Source: Marifrigoribacter sp965178585 (GTDB lineage Bacteria > Bacteroidota > Bacteroidia > Flavobacteriales > Flavobacteriaceae). Taken from it: a stretch of 64,000 nt of DNA. Below, piece by piece: positions 7,809 to 15,468 of this stretch. The stretch covers positions 2,170,001 through 2,234,000 of the forward strand of contig OZ238267.1 of assembly GCA_965178585.1 (NCBI GenBank), in the 5' to 3' direction. The position numbers and the translations under genes were made by a program. Position 1 is the first letter of the stretch. Every line of letters begins with the position of its first letter. The notes beneath the pieces were generated by a model that ran no database searches, was not told the DNA's origin, and saw only the letters and a list, made by a program, of their open reading frames with translations.

Positions 7809-8419
7809 TGATAGAGATTTTAACAACAATATTTTTTGTTTTTGCTGTAATTGATCCCATTGGAACAATTCCAGTTTACCTTGAGGCAACTAAAGAGTTT
7901 GATTTGGCTCATAAGAAGAAAATTGCAATTAGAGCATCAGCAATAGCCTTTTTAATCCTCCTCTTTTTTATTGTAATTGGACAGTTAATTTTAGAAGGTA
8001 TGTCTGTCTCACTTGATGCGTTTCAAATTTCGGGAGGTGTAATTTTATTCTTGTTTGCACTAACAATGATATTTGGAGATGGTAAACCAGAACAGGAAAA
8101 AAATCAAATTACAGATTATAAACACGTTACAATATTTCCAATTGCTATTCCTTCTATTGCATCACCTGGAGCAATTATGGCGGTTGTTTTAATGACAAAT
8201 AATCATATTTACACAATCAAACAACAGGCTATTACAACTGGAATTGTATTATTAGTTACAGGTATTACTTGCTTAATTCTTTTAACAGCAAATCATTTAC
8301 AAAAACGAATAGGAGAATACGGAATTACAGTTCTAAGTAAAATTATGGGACTTATTCTAGCCTCCTATGCTGTACAAAGTATATTAAGTGGAATTAGTAA
8401 TTACTTTGGTAACATTTGA
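7808..8419 (+). CDS. MarC family integral membrane protein
   Basis: 203 residues with six hydrophobic segments. The family signatures FAVIDPIGTIPVYLEATKEF (residues 12-31) and PIAIPSIASPGAIMAVVLMT (from about residue 115) are both present. MarC/YchE proteins are inner-membrane proteins of unresolved function; an early link to multiple antibiotic resistance was not upheld. It is cotranscribed with the DUF3124-like lipoprotein. The stop lies 6 bases before the left core of the closing repeat. Confidence 0.88.
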   Translation: MIEILTTIFFVFAVIDPIGTIPVYLEATKEFDLAHKKKIAIRASAIAFLILLFFIVIGQLILEGMSVSLDAFQISGGVILFLFALTMIFGDGKPEQEKNQITDYKHVTIFPIAIPSIASPGAIMAVVLMTNNHIYTIKQQAITTGIVLLVTGITCLILLTANHLQKRIGEYGITVLSKIMGLILASYAVQSILSGISNYFGNI

Positions 8420-8425
8420 AAAAAC

Positions 8426-8552
8426 GTGTGGTAACAATGTATATAAAAAATAGGCGAAATTGTACTGAATTCGAGCTTTGTGATTTATATCAAAGTTCCT
8501 GCTTAATCGAAAGTTTCATACTTTAAATCGCCTACTTTTCATATACTAACCG
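8426..8552. repeat. attC-like site D (end of unit U3)
   Basis: GTGTGGTAAC (8426-8435) is the exact complement of the unit start GTTACCACAC (7266-7275). Stem arms are GTATATAAAAAATAGGCGA (8439-8457) and TCGCCTACTTTTCATATAC (8528-8546), 17 of 19 paired. The 360-bp unit copy 3 follows. Confidence 0.75.
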
Positions 8553-8912
8553 ATGGAACACATTCAGCGAAAAGCTGACCAAAGTTGCTACACAGCTACG
8601 CTGTTCTCGCCCCTTTGGAAATGCGTTCCATCTGCCTGCTAAACCAAATTGGGCCAGAGACTTCTTGATAAATACAGCTTTTACTGCCCATCGAGGGAAA
8701 ACGATGCACCATCGGTACCTATACGCAATTTGGCACGACCCATCGAACTCCCGATCCAATAAAGTGGCTCACTCAGCAAATTTTTAAAAGTAAAATTTAC
8801 TAAGCGAGACGGCTAATAAACTCTAGCCTCGCGTGGCCGCGCGAAACTAGAGCTCATTATCTTCCACTTTTTGTATCTTCGTTCTCAAGGACGAACTGCG
8901 TTTAGCAGGCAG
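8553..8912. repeat. 360-bp gene-less array unit, copy 3
   Basis: Same as copy 1 except for one substitution (C instead of T in the segment ACGATGcACC near 8707). Flanked by site D and the GTT core of U4. Confidence 0.8.
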
Positions 8913-8936
8913 TTGTGTACAATTAAAAAAAACTGA

Positions 8937-9827
8937 ATGGAACTACCAAAATACCACGAAACATTTATTCCAATATTGGAAATACTGAACGGAGAAGAAA
9001 GTATCCATCACAGAGATTTAAGTAATCGTGTTAAAGAAAAATATTACTCGAACTTGTCTATTGAATTATTAGAACTCAAAACAAGTTCTGGTGCGAATGT
9101 TTTGATAGATAGAATTGGTTGGGGAAAATCATATTTAAAACAAGGAAAATTTGTTATTTATCCGAAAAGAGGTGAAGTACAAATAACCCAAAAGGGGAAA
9201 GAAACTCTAAAAGGCGGGAAATTTACACTTCAAGATTTGAAAAAGGACATTGATTTTTTGGAATACAGAAAGTTGTCCAAACTAAAAAAGGAAAATGAAG
9301 TTGAAGAAGTGAACGTTGAAAATGCATCCCCTCAAGATTTAATAGATTCAGGATTTACTACAATAAAAAGTGAAGTCAAAGCAGAACTTTTAGAAAAATT
9401 AAAAGGAATTGACCCTTATTATTTTGAAAAAGTAATTTTAATTCTTCTCGAAAAAATGGGATATGGCGATTTTATAGAAACTACAAAATCAAATGATGGA
9501 GGAATTGACGGAGTAATAAATGAGGATAAACTAGGGCTTGATAAAATTTACATCCAAGCCAAAAGATATGGAGAGAATAAAGTTCGAGAAAAAGAAATAA
9601 GAAATTTCATTGGAGCAATGAGTGGAGATACAAAAAAAGGAGTTTTTGTAACTACTTCTGACTTTGATATAAAGGCAGTAAAGAAAGCCGATGACGCTCA
9701 TCATTCAATTATTTTAATTAATGGAACAAAATTGGTTGACTTGATGCATCAATTTAATGTTGGAATTCAAATAAAAACAGTTTATGAGGTTAAAGAACTA
9801 GATAATGACTTTTTCGAAGGAGAATAA
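8937..9827 (+). CDS. Mrr-like type IV restriction endonuclease
   Basis: 296 residues. The N-terminal part (about residues 1-95) is a winged-helix-like Mrr_N domain. The C-terminal part (about 150-285) is the Mrr catalytic domain, with IDPYYFEKVILILLEKMGYG, the catalytic SNDGGIDGVI and YIQAKRY, then KGVFVTTSDFDIKA. This is the PD-(D/E)XK arrangement D...QxK of enzymes that cut modified DNA. It is the only gene of unit U4. The start codon is 25 bases from the unit border, too close to hold a promoter of its own, so transcription probably comes from upstream. It is likely a defence gene carried as a cassette. Confidence 0.88.
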   Translation: MELPKYHETFIPILEILNGEESIHHRDLSNRVKEKYYSNLSIELLELKTSSGANVLIDRIGWGKSYLKQGKFVIYPKRGEVQITQKGKETLKGGKFTLQDLKKDIDFLEYRKLSKLKKENEVEEVNVENASPQDLIDSGFTTIKSEVKAELLEKLKGIDPYYFEKVILILLEKMGYGDFIETTKSNDGGIDGVINEDKLGLDKIYIQAKRYGENKVREKEIRNFIGAMSGDTKKGVFVTTSDFDIKAVKKADDAHHSIILINGTKLVDLMHQFNVGIQIKTVYEVKELDNDFFEGE

Positions 9828-9828
9828 C

Positions 9829-9956
9829 TGTACACAACAACGTATAAAATTTATGCTAACTTTAAAGAAAAATTGTAATACCAAAACAACTAATAAACAT
9901 TTGTACTAGACTGAAAATCCTTCGGATTTTAAGCCGCACAAATCTTATACAAACCG
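9829..9956. repeat. attC-like site E (end of unit U4)
   Basis: TGTACACAAC (9829-9838) is the exact complement of the unit start GTTGTGTACA. Stem arms are GTATAAAATTTATGC (9842-9856) and GCACAAATCTTATAC (9936-9950). An inner hairpin AAAATCC/GGATTTT lies at 9914-9930. The 360-bp unit copy 4 follows. Confidence 0.75.
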
Positions 9957-10316
9957 ATGGAACACATTCAGCGAAAAGCTGACCAAAGTTGCTACACAGC
10001 TACGCTGTTCTCGCCCCTTTGGAAATGCGTTCCATCTGCCTGCTAAACCAAATTGGGCCAGAGACTTCTTGATAAATACAGCTTTTACTGCCCATCGAGG
10101 GAAAACGATGTACCATCGGTACCTATACGCAATTTGGCACGACCCATCGAACTCCCGATCCAATAAAGTGGCTCACTCAGCAAATTTTTAAAAGTAAAAT
10201 TTACTAAGCGAGACGGCTAATAAACTCTAGCCTCGCGTGGCCGCGCGAAACTAGAGCTCATTATCTTCCACTTTTTGTATCTTCGTTCTCAAGGACGAAC
10301 TGCGTTTAGCAGGCAG
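9957..10316. repeat. 360-bp gene-less array unit, copy 4
   Basis: By eye identical to copy 1. Flanked by site E and the GTT core of U5. Confidence 0.8.
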
Positions 10317-10366
10317 TTGTAAGTAATAGAGCTAATTGAAAGAATTAATCAAAAAAAAATACAAAA

Positions 10367-11347
10367 ATGAAAGCATTACAAATATTAAAATATGGTGAGA
10401 TTAAAGATAGCTTAGCCTTTAATGAAGTTAGCAAACCAGTCATACAAGCAAAAGATGTACTTATCGAAGTGAAAGCTGCTGCCATTAATCCGATAGATAA
10501 ACTTATTATTCTTGGAAACCTTCAAGGTATGCTTCCAATTCCATTTCCGAGTACAATTGCCTATGATGTTAGCGGAATTGTAGTCGAAAAAGGAGATGAA
10601 GTCAGCAATTTTGAAATTGGCGACTTGGTTTATTCCAGAGTGCCTCAAGAACAAATGGGAACAATAGCAGAATATGTTGCTGTAACCAATGTTGCCGTTT
10701 CGAAAAAACCTGAAAATATTTCTTTCGAGGAGGCCGCAAGCTTACCATTAGCAGGACTTACTGCTTTACAATCATTGGAATACGCTGAGATAAAAGAACA
10801 CGATAAAGTTCTTATTCAAGCAGGTTCAGGTGGTGTGGGTAGTTTAGCGATTCAGTATGCTAAGGCAAAAGGAGCCTATGTATATACCACTACAAGTACG
10901 AACAACGTAAAGTGGGTAAAAGAACTTGGGGCAGACCGAGTAATTGATTACAAAACAGAGGACTATAAAACCATCGTAAAAGACGCAGATATCGTTTTTG
11001 ACACACTTGGACAAGACTATACTTTGGAGGCCTTTCACGTTATTAAGCAAGGAGGAAAAGTTGTGAGCGTTATTGGACCTTTAGATGAAGAGACTGCTAA
11101 AATGTTCGGGATGACTGACTACAAACTACCAGAAGAATTAGCTAAACTAATTAGTGCAAAAGACGCGACTTACAAATATATTTTCATGCAACCTAATGGA
11201 GCACATTTGAGTGAAATTAAGTCATTGGTTGAGGATGAAAAAATCAAACCAGTCATTGATAAAGTTTATCCGTTTTCAGATAGTATTGAGGCATTTACGC
11301 ACCTTGCTTCAGGAAGAGCGAAAGGTAAAATTGTGATAAAGATCTAA
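10367..11347 (+). CDS. NADP-dependent quinone oxidoreductase-like protein (zinc-free MDR family)
   Basis: 326 residues, the normal length for the quinone-oxidoreductase branch of medium-chain dehydrogenases/reductases. The GroES-like N-terminal part (AAAINPIDKL, GIVVEKGDEVSNFEIGDLVY) is followed by a Rossmann domain with the nucleotide motif AGSGGVGSLAIQYAKAKGA and by the C-terminal HLASGRAKGKIVIKI. The catalytic and structural zinc cysteines of alcohol dehydrogenases are absent. It probably reduces quinones or enones with NADPH. It is first in a two-gene cassette with the DyP peroxidase (13-bp gap), which points to oxidative or electrophile stress. Confidence 0.88.
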   Translation: MKALQILKYGEIKDSLAFNEVSKPVIQAKDVLIEVKAAAINPIDKLIILGNLQGMLPIPFPSTIAYDVSGIVVEKGDEVSNFEIGDLVYSRVPQEQMGTIAEYVAVTNVAVSKKPENISFEEAASLPLAGLTALQSLEYAEIKEHDKVLIQAGSGGVGSLAIQYAKAKGAYVYTTTSTNNVKWVKELGADRVIDYKTEDYKTIVKDADIVFDTLGQDYTLEAFHVIKQGGKVVSVIGPLDEETAKMFGMTDYKLPEELAKLISAKDATYKYIFMQPNGAHLSEIKSLVEDEKIKPVIDKVYPFSDSIEAFTHLASGRAKGKIVIKI

Positions 11348-11360
11348 TAAACTACTTATA

Positions 11361-12290
11361 ATGAATTTAGTAAACAAAACTCAAGAAGGATTACTTTCAG
11401 ATCCAACTCCATTTGTCGAATACTTGACCTTAGAATTAAAAAAGGATAAATTTAAAGCAGAAACAGTTTCCTCCATAATAGATGGATATTCGAAAATATC
11501 GAAATCTATTGGTCAAAAAGACACCACTTCTATAATGACGATAACCATTGGGTTTTCATACAAAGGATGGACTTCTTTATTTCCTAATGAGCCAATGCCA
11601 AATGAATTACACCCATTTATTGAACTTAGGTCAGCAGATAGGCACTTTCCTTCCACACCAGGAGATATATTTGTAATGGTAAAATCGATGAGAATGGATT
11701 TAAACTACCAAGCATCGAAATATATTCTTTCTACGTTTAAGCCAATAGCTAATGCAATCCAAGACATTCAAGGTTATAAATATTTGGACGACAGAGATTT
11801 AATTGATTTTGTAGATGGAACAGAAAATCCAAAAAATATTGAGCGAGCTAAGGCTGTAATTATAGACTCCGAGCCTTATGTTGGGGGGAGTTACCTTATT
11901 GTTCAACAATATATTGACAAACAAGAAAAATGGGATTCATTAACAACCGAATATCAGGAAGGAGTGATAGGAAGAACGAAAATGGATGACATCGAAATTG
12001 CAGACGACAAAAAGAAACCTTATGCTCACAACGTAAAATCCAAAGTAGAGGTTGATGGTGTAGAAATTAAAATGTTGAGGCAAAATAGACCTTTTGGCAA
12101 TGCAATGGAGCATGGAACTATGTTCATTGGTTTTGCGAAGACTGCAAACGTAATGGAAACATCACTAAAACAAATGATAGAGCCAGGAGAAAAAGGGCAT
12201 CACGATAAATTATTGGATTTTGTAACTGCAAAAACAGGAACTCTGTATTTTGTTCCACCACAAAGTTTCTTGGATGAAATGAGTAGTTAA
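11361..12290 (+). CDS. DyP-type heme peroxidase
   Basis: 309 residues. The family signature GTENP appears in DFVDGTENPKNIERA (about residue 152 onward; its aspartate is catalytic). The candidate proximal heme histidine is in KKPYAHNVKSKV, and the distal-side arginine segment is MLRQNRPFGNAMEHGTMFIG. The enzyme uses hydrogen peroxide on dyes or phenolics. No Tat signal is seen, so it is cytoplasmic unless packaged. It is second in cassette U5 after a quinone-reductase-like protein. Confidence 0.9.
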   Translation: MNLVNKTQEGLLSDPTPFVEYLTLELKKDKFKAETVSSIIDGYSKISKSIGQKDTTSIMTITIGFSYKGWTSLFPNEPMPNELHPFIELRSADRHFPSTPGDIFVMVKSMRMDLNYQASKYILSTFKPIANAIQDIQGYKYLDDRDLIDFVDGTENPKNIERAKAVIIDSEPYVGGSYLIVQQYIDKQEKWDSLTTEYQEGVIGRTKMDDIEIADDKKKPYAHNVKSKVEVDGVEIKMLRQNRPFGNAMEHGTMFIGFAKTANVMETSLKQMIEPGEKGHHDKLLDFVTAKTGTLYFVPPQSFLDEMSS

Positions 12291-12317
12291 TTTGTTTAGG
12301 AATGTAAAGCTAAGTTC

Positions 12318-12419
12318 ATGTTTTGGCTGGAAAGAAAACTAAACACCGATTCTAGAACTTTAACACCGGAAGAATTGTGCAATCTCGCAGCCAACATCTT
12401 GCTCAGAGAATTGAAATAA
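12318..12419 (+). CDS. Possible 33-residue open frame after the DyP gene
   Basis: The frame from the ATG at 12318 to the TAA at 12417 encodes a 33-residue amphipathic peptide beginning MFWLERKLNT and ending NILLRELK. It fills the space between the peroxidase stop and the closing repeat of unit U5. I do not recognise it. It could be a remnant of a longer gene or chance. Confidence 0.25.
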   Translation: MFWLERKLNTDSRTLTPEELCNLAANILLRELK

Positions 12420-12423
12420 AAAC

Positions 12424-12551
12424 TACTTACAACACTGTATAAAATTAATTGCTAGTGCTAGCCAACTTACTAAAATCCTCGCGGATTTTCTATTCCGTTT
12501 GTATTTACTAAATTAGGTGCTTAAACGCGCAACTAATCTTATACATAAACG
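12424..12551. repeat. attC-like site F (end of unit U5)
   Basis: TACTTACAAC (12424-12433) is the exact complement of the unit start GTTGTAAGTA (10316-10325). Stem arms are GTATAAAATTAATTGC (12437-12452) and GCAACTAATCTTATAC (12529-12544). An inner hairpin AAAATCC/GGATTTT lies at 12472-12489. The 360-bp unit copy 5 follows. Confidence 0.75.
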
Positions 12552-12911
12552 ATGGAACACATTCAGCGAAAAGCTGACCAAAGTTGCTACACAGCTACGC
12601 TGTTCTCGCCCCTTTGGAAATGCGTTCCATCTGCCTGCTAAACCAAATTGGGCCAGAGACTTCTTGATAAATACAGCTTTTACTGCCCATCGAGGGAAAA
12701 CGATGTACCATCGGTACCTATACGCAATTTGGCACGACCCATCGAACTCCCGATCCAATAAAGTGGCTCACTCAGCAAATTTTTAAAAGTAAAATTTACT
12801 AAGCGAGACGGCTAATAAACTCTAGCCTCGCGTGGCCGCGCGAAACTAGAGCTCATTATCTTCCACTTTTTGTATCTTCGTTCTCAAGGACGAACTGCGT
12901 TTAGCAGGCAG
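12552..12911. repeat. 360-bp gene-less array unit, copy 5
   Basis: By eye identical to copy 1. It is the last copy in the window; no copy follows sites G or H. Confidence 0.8.
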
Positions 12912-12970
12912 TTGGCGGTAATTATAAAATTGTGCTAAAAAGACTAATCTCCTAAAATGAAAAAAATAGT

Positions 12971-12978
12971 TACATTTG
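12971..12978 (+). promoter_or_regulatory. -7 promoter element TACATTTG
   Basis: Perfect TAnnTTTG starting exactly 12 bases before the ATG at 12983, which would put transcription start at or next to the start codon (leaderless). Confidence 0.5.
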
Positions 12979-12982
12979 CATA

Positions 12983-13321
12983 ATGAAATTTACAGTAATC
13001 ATATTATTAACCTATTTTATTTTAATGAATTTGCTCCCAGTAGCAAAATTCATTAAAATGGAAATAATGGATTCTTGTGAAAATAAATGTATGCAACATT
13101 GCAATAAGCAAAAAAGCAAAGAAGGGAATAATCCTTTTAACAAACAAAATTGCATTTTAAATATTAATCTTTCCTCAATATTTGTTTTCCTACCAAATAA
13201 TTTTACTTTTTCAGACGTTTACTTTAAATCAATAGCTGAGAAACAAAAATATTACTTCAAAGAAATTATTCTTAATGGTTATATTTCTAAAATTTGGCAA
13301 CCTCCAAAAATTATTTGCTAA
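12983..13321 (+). CDS. Small hydrophobic protein with Cys cluster, unknown function
   Basis: 112 residues. A single hydrophobic N-terminal segment (FTVIILLTYFILMNLLPVA) is followed by a short cysteine/histidine cluster (DSCENKCMQHCNK) and a mostly polar tail ending PPKIIC. The cluster could bind a thiophilic metal. It is followed by a much more cysteine-rich exported protein in the same unit. I do not recognise a family. The leaderless promoter immediately upstream supports it as a real gene. Confidence 0.6.
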   Translation: MKFTVIILLTYFILMNLLPVAKFIKMEIMDSCENKCMQHCNKQKSKEGNNPFNKQNCILNINLSSIFVFLPNNFTFSDVYFKSIAEKQKYYFKEIILNGYISKIWQPPKIIC

Positions 13322-13363
13322 AATTTAGATTTTAAAAATAAATAATCATTTAAAAATAATACA

Positions 13364-13693
13364 ATGAAAAATATAATTTCAATTGTAATGCTTTTGCTAT
13401 TTGTAAGTTTAAGCGTTAATGCTCAAGAAAAAAAACAATGTTGTGAGCAAACAAAAACTTGTACAATGGACAAGAAAGCTTGTTCTGAAGAACAAATGAA
13501 AAATTGTAAAATGAACAATAGTAATTGTTCTGCTGACAAAAAAACTTGTTCATCAGAAGATATGAAAAATTGTAAAAGGGATAAAAACACTTGTTCTTTA
13601 AACAAAAAAACTTGTACAGAAGAAGAAAGAAAAAACTGTACAAGAGATAAAAAAGAAGCTTGTTTAGTTGGTAAAGCTGAAACAAAATCTTAA
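13364..13693 (+). CDS. Exported cysteine-rich repeat protein
   Basis: 109 residues. MKNIISIVMLLLFVSLSVNA is a Sec signal peptide with cleavage after NAQ. The mature part is built from short repeats of the type KxxCSxExMKNCK/DKxxCSxxKKTC: about 14 cysteines in about 85 residues, spaced 7-10 apart, with many lysines and no tryptophan or histidine. Metal (copper or zinc) binding in the periplasm is a reasonable inference, shared with the preceding Cys-cluster protein. A strong terminator follows. Confidence 0.7.
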   Translation: MKNIISIVMLLLFVSLSVNAQEKKQCCEQTKTCTMDKKACSEEQMKNCKMNNSNCSADKKTCSSEDMKNCKRDKNTCSLNKKTCTEEERKNCTRDKKEACLVGKAETKS

Positions 13694-13709
13694 TATTTAA
13701 AACAATTTT

Positions 13710-13743
13710 GGGAGTTTGGTATACCCAAACTCCCATTTTTTTT
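13710..13743 (+). terminator. Rho-independent terminator
   Basis: Stem GGGAGTTTGG/CCAAACTCCC (13710-13734) with a 5-nt loop, followed by a run of T. It ends the Cys-rich gene inside unit U6, 17 bases before the next start codon. Confidence 0.85.
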
Positions 13744-13759
13744 AACTAAAATTCATAAA

Positions 13760-14476
13760 ATGAAATACATTATTTTATTAAATTCAATTATAATTCTTTT
13801 AATAACAAGTTGCAGTACAAGTACTAAACCAACAAAAAATAACATAAAAATCATTGGAGCAATGAAAAATGTGATGTGGAAAGGTGAACTTGCAGGAACA
13901 ATAAATCTTGATACAATTAAGGACAAAAAAGGGCTTTATGGTATAGGACCAGTTGAATACCTAACAGGAGAACTATTAATAATTGATGGAAAATCCTATG
14001 TTTCTACAGTAACATCAGACACAACAATGGTTGTTGAGGAAACTTACCAAGTTAAAGCACCATTTTTAGTTTATGCTAATCAAACGGATTGGAATATTGA
14101 AGACTTACCTTCAGACATCAAGACAATTAAGGAATTAGAAGAGTTTATCGACAAAAAAGCACTTGATTTTAATAGACCTTTTGTTTTTAAATTGAAAGGG
14201 CAAATTGATAGTGCCAAAATCCATATTCAAAACTTACCCAAAGGAACAAAAGTCAGTTCCCCAGAAGAAGCACATCAAGGACAGATAAACTATGCATTAG
14301 GAAATAGTGCAGTGGAAATAGTAGGTTTCTTTTCAACGGAACATAAAGGTGTTTTTACACATCACGATTCCAATGTACATATGCATCTAATTACAACGGA
14401 CAGAAGAAAAATGGGTCATTTGGATAAAGTACTTTTTGGAAACGGAGACATAAAATTGTACTTGCCGAAAAAATAA
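13760..14476 (+). CDS. Acetolactate decarboxylase-like lipoprotein
   Basis: 238 residues. The N-terminus ends in the lipobox ITSC, so the product is predicted to be a lipoprotein. The body matches alpha-acetolactate decarboxylases: GLYGIGPVEYLTGELLIIDG, then the metal-ligand region HDSNVHMHLITTDRRKMGHL, with the HxH...H pattern that binds zinc in the Bacillus enzyme. Usual members are cytoplasmic enzymes of acetoin synthesis. An anchored version without an adjacent acetolactate synthase may act on another substrate. It lies behind a terminator in unit U6, so it probably has its own promoter. Confidence 0.8.
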   Translation: MKYIILLNSIIILLITSCSTSTKPTKNNIKIIGAMKNVMWKGELAGTINLDTIKDKKGLYGIGPVEYLTGELLIIDGKSYVSTVTSDTTMVVEETYQVKAPFLVYANQTDWNIEDLPSDIKTIKELEEFIDKKALDFNRPFVFKLKGQIDSAKIHIQNLPKGTKVSSPEEAHQGQINYALGNSAVEIVGFFSTEHKGVFTHHDSNVHMHLITTDRRKMGHLDKVLFGNGDIKLYLPKK

Positions 14477-14480
14477 AAAC

Positions 14481-14610
14481 TACCGCCAACACCGTATATA
14501 ATTTATTGCTGGCTTCTTGCCTACTTACGAAAGTCCTCGCGGGCTTTCTTGGTTGGTAATTATTTACTAAATTAGTTGCTCAAACACGCAACAAACCATA
14601 CTCGAACACG
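14481..14610. repeat. attC-like site G (end of unit U6)
   Basis: TACCGCCAAC (14481-14490) is the exact complement of the unit start GTTGGCGGTA (12911-12920). Stem arms are GTATATAATTTATTGC (14494-14509) and GCAACAAACCATAC (14588-14601). The inner hairpin GAAAGTCC/GGGCTTTC (14529-14548) keeps pairing with a different sequence from sites C and F. No 360-bp unit follows. Confidence 0.75.
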
Positions 14611-14642
14611 TTGGCTACAATTAAAAACACGTATCAAATTGA

Positions 14643-15467
14643 ATGGACAGTTTAAATAAAAGCATAGAAAATCATTATTTAAAAGAAGGACTTTATGAAG
14701 ATATTATCTATCGTCTAAAAGAACAAAATATTGCTTTAGATAATGTAAAAAGATCTGATATTGCAGGTGCTGATGAGTTTCACGTTCGTGGAGCAACCGT
14801 ATCTAATGAACTTGCCAATAGTATTAACATTAACGGATTAAATGCCCTTGATGTTGGTTGTGGTTTAGGTGGTCCTTGTAGAATGCTTGCTGATGAATAC
14901 AATTGTCAGACTACGGGAATTGACTTAAGTAATGAATATATACGAACAGCCACTAAACTATCTGAACTTGTTAAATTAAATAACAAAACTACTTTTATTC
15001 AAGGAGATGCTACTAAACTTCCATTCGACGACAAAACCTTTGATGTTGTATGGACACAACACGTACAAATGAATATACCAAATAAGAAAAAATTCTATTC
15101 AGAAATTAATCGAGTTTTAAAAAATTCTGGATATTTTCTATTTTATGATATTCTAAAAAAGGGAAATGGTGAAATTAATTACCCTATGCCTTGGGCAAGT
15201 ATAGCTGATCATAGTTTCTTATTTAAAACACAAGAAATGGATAGCTATTTAAATGAATTTGGCCTAACTAAAGAGCAGTCTACAAACCAAACCCAAGCTG
15301 GAATTGATTATTTTGACGCGCTTGTTAAAAAGCTAAAAGAATCAGGACCACCAAAAATAGGACTGAATGTCTTAATGGGTAAGACTACACAACCGAAATT
15401 ATTGAATCTCTTGGCACATTTAAAAAGTGGTAAACTTGAACTAATAAGTGGAGTTTACAAGAAATAA
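14643..15467 (+). CDS. Class I SAM-dependent methyltransferase
   Basis: 274 residues. The SAM-binding motif I is ALDVGCGLGGPCRML (about residues 72-86), the acidic end of strand 2 is GIDLS, then FIQGDATKLPFDDKTFDVVW and a post-motif QHVQMNI. The sequence resembles the small-molecule methyltransferases of the glycine/sarcosine and UbiE-like group (Methyltransf_11/25). The substrate cannot be deduced. It is the only gene of unit U7, starting 32 bases from the unit border. Confidence 0.85.
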   Translation: MDSLNKSIENHYLKEGLYEDIIYRLKEQNIALDNVKRSDIAGADEFHVRGATVSNELANSININGLNALDVGCGLGGPCRMLADEYNCQTTGIDLSNEYIRTATKLSELVKLNNKTTFIQGDATKLPFDDKTFDVVWTQHVQMNIPNKKKFYSEINRVLKNSGYFLFYDILKKGNGEINYPMPWASIADHSFLFKTQEMDSYLNEFGLTKEQSTNQTQAGIDYFDALVKKLKESGPPKIGLNVLMGKTTQPKLLNLLAHLKSGKLELISGVYKK

Positions 15468-15468
15468 C

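Noticed and set aside
5487..12911. 360-bp repeats as insertion sequences or MITEs
   Set aside because: No target-site duplication and no transposase, and the copies lie only exactly between a closing site and a GTT core, never inside genes. Their ends follow the cassette rule instead.
5487..12911. CRISPR array
   Set aside because: The repeats are 360 bp long and the stretches between them are 1-2.2 kb gene-bearing segments; no cas genes.
13416..13736. Minus-strand frames opposite the cysteine-rich gene
   Set aside because: Low-complexity Phe/Leu-rich shadows produced by the lysine-rich repeats on the plus strand.
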